Assembly: GCA_016218825.1 (NCBI GenBank)
Contig: JACRCV010000028.1
Location: 1-40,420, forward strand
Source: Deltaproteobacteria bacterium
GTDB lineage: Bacteria; Myxococcota; XYA12-FULL-58-9
Length of the DNA: 40,420 bases
Direction of reading: 5' to 3'
Positions 1-9,000 of this stretch are shown here, in pieces. Below the pieces are notes generated by a model, which saw nothing but the letters and a program-made list of their open reading frames with translations, had not been told where the DNA came from and did not search any database. A program made the translations under genes and the position numbers. Each line of letters opens with the position of its first letter. The first letter of the stretch is position 1.

Positions 1-560
1 GACATCGTCATCCCGATCACCAGCGCGGATGCGACCGAAGGCACGGTGACCTCGACGGCGCCGCTGACGTTCACGAGCGCCGACTGGAGCACGCCGCAGG
101 TGGTGACGGTGACCGGCGCCAACGACCAGATCGACGACGCCGACGTGCTCTACACGATCACGGTCGCGAACCCGACGGCGGGCGACGCCAACTACCTGAC
201 GATCAACCCGGCGGACGTGACGGCGACGAACAACGACGACGCCGACGCCGCGGGCATCACCGTGAGCCCGACGTCCGGCCTGGTGACGACGGAGGCGGGC
301 GGCACCGCGACCTTCTCGGTGGTGTTGACCAGTCAACCGGTCGCCGACATCGTCATCCCGATCACCAGCGCGGATGCGAGCGAAGGCACGGTGACCTCGA
401 CGGTGCCGCTGACGTTCACCAGCGGCGACTGGAGCACGCCGAAGGTCGTGACGGTCACGGGTGCCGACGACATCGTTCAAGACCCGGCCGCGGCCTACAC
501 GATCACGGTCGCGAACCCGACCTCGGGTGACGGGAACTACCTGACGATCAACCCGGCCGA
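1..560 (+). repeat. Tandem coding repeat, period 345 bp
   Basis: The DNA from position 1 recurs from position 346 almost base for base over at least the first 70 positions, with only a few substitutions, and remains clearly similar to about 540. The period of 345 bp equals 115 codons, one beta-sandwich repeat. Such high nucleotide identity suggests recent repeat expansion or gene conversion. Confidence 0.8.
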
Positions 561-1518
561 CGTGTCGGTCACCAACAACGAGACCGGCACCAACGGCGTG
601 CCGGTCATCGCGCAAGCGAGCTTCACGGTCGGCAAGGGGGTGCTCGTCTCGGTGACCGGCGACACCGACGAATACGCGAACGCCAACGCCGGCGGCGGCA
701 ATGATCCGCTGACCGTGTCCGTTACCCTGTCGACGCCCACAGACTCGGAGGCCTTCTATTTGCCCGAGAGCTTCAGCGTCGCCGGCGCGTTCGACTGCAC
801 CGTGGACGGCTGCCTCTACCCGACGGTCAAGCTCGCGGGCAGCGGGACCGTCGACAATGGCGTGCTCGAGATCGACGACACCGCTGGCAACGTCACGGTC
901 ACGCTGACCTACATCGACGCGCTGCGCGTCAATGGTGCCACGAGCTTCTCGGTGCAGACGACGGCCACCGCGGTGCAGCAAGCCGGCTGCGTGGCCAACA
1001 TCGTGATCAACGAAGTCGTGACGGCGCCGCAGCAAGATTGGAGCAGCACCGGATTCACGTCGGCGCCCGGCGGCACCGGCAACGCTGACGACGAGTGGAT
1101 CGAGCTCTACAACGCCGGCTCGTGCACCGTCGATCTGACCTCGGGCTTCCTGCTGCAGATGATGGACGGCACCGACTCGTTCTTCGACTTCGTCGACACG
1201 TCGAACGGGCAGGTGATGACGTTCAGCGGGTCCAGCACCGCGGCCGCGTTTGCGGCCGGTGACTACCTCGTCATCGGCGACGCGAGCGGCGCCGGCACGC
1301 TCGCCGACGACATCTGGATTCGGTTGGACGAGCCGCTGGGCGGCGTCGTCAACTCGGCGCCTCTCGGTGTGACCCTGGGTGGCGATGGCGACGGCGGCAA
1401 CAACGCGCCGAGCGGCGCGGCCACCGGCACGTCGGACGAAGCCATCTACCGGGTGCTGGCGACCGGCAACTGGGCCGGAACCGGGGGCACGGCGACCATT
1501 CGGGCAGTGAACCCGTAA
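1..1518 (+). CDS. Secreted Calx-beta-like repeat protein with C-terminal lamin-tail domain (5' end outside window)
   Basis: The reading frame is open from the first base, so the gene starts upstream; 505 residues are visible. The visible part begins inside a beta-sandwich repeat, followed by one full repeat of about 115 residues carrying the TEAGGTATFSVVL, LTFTSGDWSTP and VVTVTGADD signatures of Calx-beta-like surface repeats. A middle module (about residues 195-325) holds TDEY and AGAFDC. The last 180 residues form a lamin-tail (LTD) domain (NIVINEVV, DEWIELYNAG, GDYLVIGD), and the protein ends in ATIRAVNP, a usual LTD ending. Ser and Thr are abundant. A GT-C/TPR gene follows after 71 bases on the same strand. 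The 6093-9782 protein has the same domain order and was probably formed by duplication. A role as an exported surface or matrix protein is inferred from the domains; the signal peptide is not in the window. Confidence 0.85.
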   Translation, partial: DIVIPITSADATEGTVTSTAPLTFTSADWSTPQVVTVTGANDQIDDADVLYTITVANPTAGDANYLTINPADVTATNNDDADAAGITVSPTSGLVTTEAGGTATFSVVLTSQPVADIVIPITSADASEGTVTSTVPLTFTSGDWSTPKVVTVTGADDIVQDPAAAYTITVANPTSGDGNYLTINPADVSVTNNETGTNGVPVIAQASFTVGKGVLVSVTGDTDEYANANAGGGNDPLTVSVTLSTPTDSEAFYLPESFSVAGAFDCTVDGCLYPTVKLAGSGTVDNGVLEIDDTAGNVTVTLTYIDALRVNGATSFSVQTTATAVQQAGCVANIVINEVVTAPQQDWSSTGFTSAPGGTGNADDEWIELYNAGSCTVDLTSGFLLQMMDGTDSFFDFVDTSNGQVMTFSGSSTAAAFAAGDYLVIGDASGAGTLADDIWIRLDEPLGGVVNSAPLGVTLGGDGDGGNNAPSGAATGTSDEAIYRVLATGNWAGTGGTATIRAVNP

Positions 1519-1589
1519 GGCCGTGGGGGTGAGCCCGTGACCGCGCGCGAGCCGGGGTCGACGACGACGGCGGCTCGAGGGCGGTGGTG

Positions 1590-3974
1590 ATGGCGCGGCG
1601 AACACGCGAGGAAGCAGCGCCGCGCGTTTGGCCGCCGTGGCTGCCGGCGGTCGCGTTGGCGGTCCTCACGGTGGCCCTGTTCGCGCGCAGCCTGGCGTTT
1701 CCGCTCTACGGGTCGGACGACAACGTCTACCTGCTCGAGGATCCGCGGCTCGCGTCGCCCGGGATCGCGAGCCTGTGGCAGATCTTCACCACGTCGTTTC
1801 TCGCCAACTACCATCCGGTGGCGACGCTGACCTACCTCGTCGACCGCCTGACGTGGGGCTATTGGCTGCCCGGCTATCACCTCACCCACCTTGCCTGGTA
1901 CGTCGCCGGCGTCCTCGTGGTCTTTCGTCTGGGCGCGCGGCTCCTCGGGGACCGCGGCTGGGCGCTGGTCGCGGCTTCGCTCTACGCGGTGCACGCCACC
2001 CACGTCGAGCCGGTGGCCTGGCTCGCGCAGCGCAAGGACCTGGTTTGCCTGGTCTTCTTTACCGGGGCGCTCGTGGCCTACGACGTCTACGCGCGCCGGG
2101 CCGAGGCGCGCGCCGGCGCCTACGTCGGGGCGCTGCTCTTGACGGTGCTCGCGGTGTTCTCGAAGGGCTACGCGGTCGTCCTGCCCGGGCTGTTCGTGGC
2201 CTACGATCTGTGCTTCGCGCCGGCCGGGGGTTGGCGACGCATCGCCGACAAGGTGCCGTTCGTGCTCGTGGCTGCGGTCGCGACCCTCACGACCCTGTGG
2301 GCCCAAGAGAAGGATGCCGCGTTGATGGCCGCCGAGAGCCTGGGGGTGGGGCCCGGCGAGCGCGCCCTGGCGCTCGCCAAGGTCTTCGCCGTCTACGTCG
2401 GGCACACCTTGATGCCGGTCGGTCTGTCGGCCGAGTACGCGGTCGGCCCCGACTGGCAGTCGGTGGGCGTCGCCGGCCTCGGCGTGGCGTCGTCCGTGCT
2501 GCTGGTGTTCGGATTCGTGCGCCTGCGGCGCCGGCTGCCGGCGGTCGCCTTCGGGATCGCAGTGTTCTTGCTGCCGCTCTTGACGGTCATGAACGTCTTT
2601 TGGACGCTCGCCAGCTGGATGAACGATCGCTACCTGTTCTTGCCCACCGTCGGTTCGAGCCTCGCGCTCGCGGCAGGCGGCCGTTGGCTGGCGACCCGCG
2701 GTGCCGGCGGCGCTTCGGCGTGGACCGGGTCGTGGCGCGCCGGGGCCGCCGCGGTGGTGGCGCTCAACGCCTGCCTGACGGTGTTGCGCCTGGGTGATTG
2801 GCGAGACGAGCTTCACGTGCGCAGCGACGTCGTCCGCAAGCAGCTCGGGCTCCGCGACGAGCGTATCGTCACCGCGGCGCAGCTCGGGCGCGAGCGGGTG
2901 CGAACGGTGCCCGGCTTCAAGGCTTTGCTCAACCTGCGAGACGCTCACCGGCACGCCGGCAATCTGGACGAGGCGGCGGCCCTTTCGGCGTGGCTACCGG
3001 CCACCGGCGCGCGCACCGACGCCGTCTTGGCCAACGACACCGCCCGGCGCGACATCGCCGCCGGCCGTTACGACGCGGCCCGAGCGCAGCTCGAGTCCTT
3101 GGCCGCGGCGGATACCTGGAACGGCACCGAAGCTCAGGAGCTCCTCGGCTTGGCGTTGGAGAAGCAGGGTCGCATCGACGAGGCGCACGCGAGCTACGAG
3201 AAGGCGCTCGCCCGGCAGCGGCGGGTGGGTCGTGCCGGCATCTCGCTGCTCTTGAAGCTCGGCGAGCTGGCGCTGGCAGGGCGTCAGCTCGAGGAGGCCG
3301 AGCGCTGGGCGGCGGCAGCCAACGACGCGGCGCCGGCCGAGGACGGGCGGCCGCTGTTCTTGCGGGGCCGCTTGGCGCAGGCTCGCGGGCGTCTGGCGGA
3401 GGCCTATGACCTCTGCGTCCAGGCGCTCGCGCGCTCGCAAACCGCGGGCCCCGGCCAGCAGATCGCGCCCGCCGATCTCCTGGCGACGATGGCGTGGATC
3501 TCGGATGCGCAAGGAGAGCGCGCCCGTGCGCTCGGCGAGCTGCAGCGCGCGCTCGCAGCCACGGCGGACGACGCCCAGGCCGCGGCGCTCCATCTCAAGG
3601 CGGGTCTCATCGCCGGAGCGCTCGACCGGCCCGGCGACGCCGGGGCTCACCTGGGCCGTGTGTTGGAGCTGGCGCCGGCGCACCCCGAGAAGGCCAACAT
3701 CCTGGTGCAGCTCGCCAACGCGCGCGAGGCGTCAGGCGACAAGGGCGGCGCGGCCGCGGCGTTGCGTGAGGTTCTGACGGTCGCGCCCCAGCACCCGGAG
3801 AGGGTCAACGTCATGCTGAAGCTCGGGCAGCTCGCCGACGGCCTCGGGGACGTCCCGGCGGCGATCGCGGCGTACGAGGGCGCGCTGCGCGTGGCGCCCG
3901 AGCACCCGAGCCGGGCGGCGGTCGAGGCGCGGATCGCGGCGCTGCGCACCGCAAGGGCGCCGGCCGGGCGCTGA
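1590..3974 (+). CDS. TMTC/GT-C-like membrane glycosyltransferase with C-terminal TPR repeats (copy 1)
   Basis: This 794-residue integral membrane protein has about ten hydrophobic segments in residues 15-405 and a soluble TPR tail (about 430-790; for example LGLALEKQGRIDEAHASYEKAL). The first loop carries an acidic pair (D43-D44 in SDDNVYLLEDP), then NYHPVATLTYLVD (about 73-85) and HATHVEPVAWLAQRKD (135-150). These match the layout of GT-C O-mannosyltransferases of the eukaryotic TMTC type and their bacterial TPR-bearing relatives. A lipid-linked-sugar-dependent O-glycosyltransferase acting on exported protein is inferred. ATG 1590 is preferred over the GTG codons just upstream because GAGGG lies about 8 bases before it. 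It follows the surface-protein gene on the same strand and converges with its paralogue at 3981-6065. Confidence 0.75.
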   Translation: MARRTREEAAPRVWPPWLPAVALAVLTVALFARSLAFPLYGSDDNVYLLEDPRLASPGIASLWQIFTTSFLANYHPVATLTYLVDRLTWGYWLPGYHLTHLAWYVAGVLVVFRLGARLLGDRGWALVAASLYAVHATHVEPVAWLAQRKDLVCLVFFTGALVAYDVYARRAEARAGAYVGALLLTVLAVFSKGYAVVLPGLFVAYDLCFAPAGGWRRIADKVPFVLVAAVATLTTLWAQEKDAALMAAESLGVGPGERALALAKVFAVYVGHTLMPVGLSAEYAVGPDWQSVGVAGLGVASSVLLVFGFVRLRRRLPAVAFGIAVFLLPLLTVMNVFWTLASWMNDRYLFLPTVGSSLALAAGGRWLATRGAGGASAWTGSWRAGAAAVVALNACLTVLRLGDWRDELHVRSDVVRKQLGLRDERIVTAAQLGRERVRTVPGFKALLNLRDAHRHAGNLDEAAALSAWLPATGARTDAVLANDTARRDIAAGRYDAARAQLESLAAADTWNGTEAQELLGLALEKQGRIDEAHASYEKALARQRRVGRAGISLLLKLGELALAGRQLEEAERWAAAANDAAPAEDGRPLFLRGRLAQARGRLAEAYDLCVQALARSQTAGPGQQIAPADLLATMAWISDAQGERARALGELQRALAATADDAQAAALHLKAGLIAGALDRPGDAGAHLGRVLELAPAHPEKANILVQLANAREASGDKGGAAAALREVLTVAPQHPERVNVMLKLGQLADGLGDVPAAIAAYEGALRVAPEHPSRAAVEARIAALRTARAPAGR

Positions 3975-3980
3975 CGTCGC

Positions 3981-6065
3981 TCAACGCAGAGAGCGGAGCA
4001 GGTCGCCCGCCTGCCGACCACGGGGTAGGTCGGGCTCGCGGCGCGCGACCTCCTCGAGGTGGTGTTTGGCCTCCGCGGTCTTCCCAAGCCGCGCCGCCAG
4101 GACCCCGAGCTCGAGGTGGACGGCGGTCAGGTCGAGTGGCGGGTCGACGTCGATCCCGCTCGTGGCGGCGGCGAGCACCGCGGCGGTCAGCGCGAAGGCC
4201 TCTTGGGTCTTGCCGCGCCGGTCCTTCGCGAGCGCCAGGTAGAAGCGCGGCCGGAGGTTGGTGGGCAACGCATAACGCACCGCTTCCTCGTAGGTGCGCT
4301 CGGCCGCGTCGAAACGGCCGTCGCTGAAGTCGAGGGTTCCGAGCTCGACCAGGACGCCGGCGTCGGGTCGACCGCTGCGGCGATAGGCGGCGTCGGCCTC
4401 TCGGAACGCGGCGCGCGCTTGCTCGACGTCGTGGAGGCGGTTGTAGGCCTCGCCCATCCACGCCCACGCCGACGATGAGCTCCAGATGTTCTGCTCGGCC
4501 AGCGGTCGCAGGATGCGGAGAGCCTCTTCGGGGCGGCCGGCGTCGAGTGCGTTCCGGGCGAAGAACACCTCGTTCCCTCGCTTTCGGGACGGGTCGACGT
4601 CGCGCAGGAGTCCGGCGAGGGCGGTCGCCTGAGCGGTGTCGTGGGCCCGCTGGTAGGCGTACGCCAGGTGAACGATCGAATCGACGTCGTGGCGTTCTTT
4701 GTGCAGATCGATGCCGGCCGCGGTCAGTCGTCCGCGCCCTTCGAGGCCGGCTTCCTTGCGAATGGTGTCGCTCCAGATGTCGATCTCGCTCTGCCAATCG
4801 GCTTGTCGCGACCAGGTCTGCACGCCGAGGGCGACGAGGACGACAGCTCCCGCCGCCGCGAGCGGCCACTGCCGGCCACGGCGCTCGGCGGCCCACCGGC
4901 GCCACAGCGCGAGACCGGCAGCCGCGGCTGCGAGGCAGGCGCCGACGGTCGGTAACAGGAGGTAGCGGTCGGTGATCCACGTCCGCAGCGTCCAGACGAC
5001 GTTCATCACCGTCAACAGCGGCAGCAGAAAGAGCGCGATCGCGAACGAGACGCTCGGGGCGCGGCGGCGCGCGTAGAACAAGGCGAACCCGGCGCCGCAA
5101 AGCAACAGGCCACCGATGAGGGCGGCGAGCGGCGACGCCCGGTCTTCGCTCACCACGTACTTGAGCGACAGCGCCGCCGGCCACAGCGTCTTGCCGACGT
5201 AGGCAGCGAGCACCTGCAGCAGCAGCACGCCGCGCTCGAAGGCGCTGATGTGGAGGTCGGCGGCGCCGAGGAGCGCGGTGTCCTTGTTCTGCGCCGCCAC
5301 GGTTGCGACGACGACACCAACGGCGATCCCGACGAGCGGCAGCTTCTCCAGCACCGCGCGCGCGTCTGGTCTGCGACCGGCACAGTAGTCGTAGGCCGCG
5401 AAGACCGCCGGCAAGACCACCGCGTAGCCCTTGGCGAGCATCGCCGCCGCCGCCACACCCACCGTCAGCGGGTAGGTCCACCGTCCGAGTCGGCGCCGGC
5501 TGGTGTGCTCGAGGTAGAGGCACACGGCGCTGACAAACAGCCACAGGCAGAGGACGTCCTTGCGCGACGCCAGCCAGACCACCGGCTCGACGTGCACCGC
5601 GTGGACGGCGAACAGCGCCGCGCCGAAGAACGCGGCCGCGGCGTGCTCGAGCAGCCGGCGGTAGAGGGCGTACACGGCGACGACCCCGGCGGTGTAGAAG
5701 AGCAGCTGCGAGATCCGAAACCCCGGGATCCAGGGGCCGAAGAGCGCGTGGTCGACGGCGTAGGTGAGGGTCGTCAGCGGGTGGTAGTTGGCGATGCAGG
5801 TCGAGGTGAAGATCTCCCACAGGCTCGCGAGCGACAGCGACCGGATGCGCGGGTCCTCCAGCAGGTAGGGGGCGTCGTCGAAGTAGATCAGCGGGTAGGC
5901 CAGGGTCCGGGCGTACAACGCCAACGCCAGCAAGGCCAGGCCCAACGGCAGCAGGAGCTCGAGGCGTCCGGGGGTGGCAGCCGGGATCGGGGCTGCGGTC
6001 GGCAGCGGATCGACGGCGGTCGCGCGGGTCGCCGAGCTAGCCTTCGCGTGTCGCCGCCGGACCAT
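3981..6065 (-). CDS. TMTC/GT-C-like membrane glycosyltransferase with C-terminal TPR repeats (copy 2)
   Basis: This 694-residue paralogue of the 1590-3974 gene lies on the opposite strand, with only 6 bases between the two stop codons. The same landmarks recur: an acidic pair at D63-D64 (YFDDAPYLLEDP), IANYHPLTTLTYAVD (about 91-105) and HAVHVEPVVWLASRKD (about 155-170). There are about ten membrane segments and a TPR tail (for example DAAERTYEEAVRYALP) about 100 residues shorter than that of copy 1. It starts 27 bases downstream of the surface-protein gene at 6093-9782, so the two are probably co-transcribed. The first 33 residues before the first membrane span are Arg/Ala/Pro-rich and probably cytoplasmic. 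O-glycosylation of the neighbouring secreted protein is inferred, not shown. Confidence 0.75.
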   Translation of the reverse strand: MVRRRHAKASSATRATAVDPLPTAAPIPAATPGRLELLLPLGLALLALALYARTLAYPLIYFDDAPYLLEDPRIRSLSLASLWEIFTSTCIANYHPLTTLTYAVDHALFGPWIPGFRISQLLFYTAGVVAVYALYRRLLEHAAAAFFGAALFAVHAVHVEPVVWLASRKDVLCLWLFVSAVCLYLEHTSRRRLGRWTYPLTVGVAAAAMLAKGYAVVLPAVFAAYDYCAGRRPDARAVLEKLPLVGIAVGVVVATVAAQNKDTALLGAADLHISAFERGVLLLQVLAAYVGKTLWPAALSLKYVVSEDRASPLAALIGGLLLCGAGFALFYARRRAPSVSFAIALFLLPLLTVMNVVWTLRTWITDRYLLLPTVGACLAAAAAGLALWRRWAAERRGRQWPLAAAGAVVLVALGVQTWSRQADWQSEIDIWSDTIRKEAGLEGRGRLTAAGIDLHKERHDVDSIVHLAYAYQRAHDTAQATALAGLLRDVDPSRKRGNEVFFARNALDAGRPEEALRILRPLAEQNIWSSSSAWAWMGEAYNRLHDVEQARAAFREADAAYRRSGRPDAGVLVELGTLDFSDGRFDAAERTYEEAVRYALPTNLRPRFYLALAKDRRGKTQEAFALTAAVLAAATSGIDVDPPLDLTAVHLELGVLAARLGKTAEAKHHLEEVARREPDLPRGRQAGDLLRSLR

Positions 6066-6092
6066 CGCCAGGACACATGACGCCCGCCGGCG

Positions 6093-9000
6093 CTACGGAT
6101 TCGCCGCGCCGATCGTCGCCGCCCCTTTGCCGAAGGCGCCGGTGCCGTCGGGGTTGCGGCGCGCCGCCTCATCGGTGGTGTCGGTCGCCGTGCCGGCGAT
6201 GTTGTTGGCGCCGTCGCCGTCGCCGCCGACGCTGTTGCCGAGCGCCACCTCGTCGGCGATCGCGGTGCCGCCCGCCTGCATCCAATCGAGGTGCACCCAG
6301 ACGTCGGTGGTCATCGAGCCCGAGCCCGCGGGTAACCCGATCGCGAGGTACGCGCCGGTCGGGAAGTTGGTGGCGCTGCCCGCGGAGAACACCAGCACCT
6401 GGCCGTCGTCGGTCACGAAGTCGTAGGTGTAGGGCGTCGCGTCGCTCATCACCAGCTTCAGGCCTTCGGTGGTGAGGTCGACCACGCAGCCGAGGTTCTC
6501 GAGCTCGATCCACTGGTCGCCGGCGTCGATCGTGCCGCCGCCCGCGGGGTTGGTGAAGCCGCTGCCGCTCCAGTCCTGCTTCGGATCGACGACCACCTCG
6601 TTGATCACGACGTTGACACACGACGCCGCGAGCGCCGTGGCGGTGTCGGTCGCGTTGACGCCGGTCGTGCCGTTGTCGCGCATCGGGTCGGTGTAGCTGA
6701 GGGTCACGATGTCGTCGGCGACAGCCTCGAGAATGCCGTTGCCGTTGGTGCCGGTGCCGGCCTCGGCGGTGCGGACGAAGCAGCCGCCGAAGCTGCAGTC
6801 GAAGGCGCCGGCGGTCGTCAGGCTCTCGGCGAGCGTGACGGTCTCGGTGTCGATCGACGTCGTCAGGGTCACCGACACGGCGTCGTCGCCCGGGGTCACG
6901 GTGAGGTTGGTGTACTCGTCGGTGTCGCCGTTCATCCGCACCGAGATCCCGGTCCCGAGCGTGAAGCTCGTCTGCACGATCGCCGGCACGCCGTTGCTGC
7001 CGACCTCGAGGTTGGTGGCGCCGATGTCCGCCGGCTTGATGGCGGCGTAGAGGGCGTCGCTGCTCGCGGTCAGCGCGAACGCGATCGCGTAGGTTTGATT
7101 GCCGTCCTGCGCCGTGTCGTTGACCCCGGTGACGGTCACCGACTGCGTGGAGCTCCAGTTGAGCGCGGTGAAGGTCAGGCTGGTCGCGCTCACCGTCCCT
7201 TCGCCGAGGTCGTTGCTGTCGAAGCTCACGACGACGTCGGCGGTGGGCTCGGAGAGCAGCTTGATCGTGAAGATCGCGGTCGCGCCGTTTTCGGAGGTGC
7301 TCACCCCGGTGGGAAAGACCACATACCCCGCCGTGTCGTTGTCGACGTTCGTCACCAGGACGCCGGCCGGCGTGAGGGTGTCGTACGCCGAATCGGCGCT
7401 GGCCGTGGGCGTGAACACGATGTTGTAGGTCTGATTGCCGTCATCGATGGAATCGTTGACGCCGGTCATCGTGACGGTCCGCACTGAAGCCCAATCGCTG
7501 GTGGTGAAGGTCAAGCTGGTGCTGCTCACGGTTCCTTCGCTCGGAGTATCGGAGTCGAAGAACACCGTCACGTCGGCGCTCGGCTGCGTGGCCAAGACGA
7601 TGGTGAAGGTCGCGGTGCCGCCCGCCTCGGTCGTGGACCCGACGGCGGCGCTGACGTTGATGCCGACGACGTCGTTGTCGACGTTGAACAGGTCGAGGGT
7701 CGCCGGGGTGAGTCCGGAGTAGGCGGGGTCGGCGCTCGCAGTCGCGGCGAAGACGATCGCGTAAGCCTGGTCGCCGTCGTCGACGAAGTCGTCGACGCCG
7801 GTGACGGTGACGAGCTGCGGTGTGCTCCAGGTCGCGGCAGTGAACACCAGGCTGGTCTTGTTGACCACGCCCTCGGCGTGGTCGTTGGAGTCGAGGTTGA
7901 CCGTGGTCGTCGCGGTCGGCTGGGTCGCCAGGCTGACGACGAAGGTCGCGGTGCCGCCGGTCTCGCTCGTGTCGCCGCTGATGGTGCTGACGATGACGGC
8001 CGCGCCGCTCGAGACCGCCGCCACCGAGGCGCGCACGTAGGCCTGCACCCCGGCGGCCGACAGCTCGTCCAGGTACTCGAGCGTCACGACGCTGCCGACC
8101 ACGACGTTCATCGTGGCGTCGTTGTCGGTCCCGGCGCCGACGAGGAAGGCGGTCCGCAACTGGCCGCTGAAGACCCCCGAGCGGCCCAGGGTCTCGAGGA
8201 GCGTGACGTCCTCCTGCTCGCCCGCCGAGCTGCGGGCGCGCACGTGCACCGTGTCGCGCGCCACGGTCCGGTCGAGATCGGCGTCGCTGAGCGACACGTT
8301 GATGGTCACCCCGGGCGAGATCGTCGCCGGCACCGTGAAGCTGCCGCTTCGCGTCGGTGTGGCGGTCGTGCGAAAACTGGTCACCGAGTCGCCCCCGGGC
8401 GAGCCGTTGCGGTCGCCGTCGAGGCTGGTGCCGCCGGCGTCGGTTACCGGCGCCGCCCCGGAGCCCTTGACGGTGATCGTGTACGAGGTCGACGGCGAGA
8501 ACAGCGCCACCGCTTCGAGGACGGCGGTTCGCCGATCGACCGCGAGCGTCACCGCGGCCGCCACCGGGGTGCTGCCCTGGGTGACGAAGACGCTGCCCGT
8601 CGTCACCGTCGCCGGCGCCACCGCCTCCGAGAAGGTCACCGCGATCCGAGCGCCGATCGGCGCGTCCTGGTAGTCATTGCCCGGGTAGATAGCGTCGACG
8701 GTCGGCGGCGTCGTATCGACGGCGGTGGTGACCGTGAAGCTCGCCCGCGTCTCGAGGAGCAGCGGGTTCAAGGCCAGGTCGGTGATGGCGGTCGTCGCCA
8801 CGATCGTATAGGAGGCGCCCGCCACGAGGGAGGTCTGCGGCGCGAAGGTCGCCCGCGTGCCGCCACCCCCGAGCGTGACGGTGCCGGCGACGCAGGTCGA
8901 GGTCGAGTCGAAGAGCGGCAGGTGGTCGGGACAGCCGTCGGCGTCGTCGTCGGCCGTCGCCGAGGCTGCATCGACCGGCTCGTCGAACGCCACGACCACC

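Noticed and set aside
3811-5820. 669-codon frame on the minus strand overlapping the GT-C gene
   Set aside because: It is an Arg/Pro-rich alternative frame of the real gene at 3981-6065, which has membrane segments and TMTC-like motifs.
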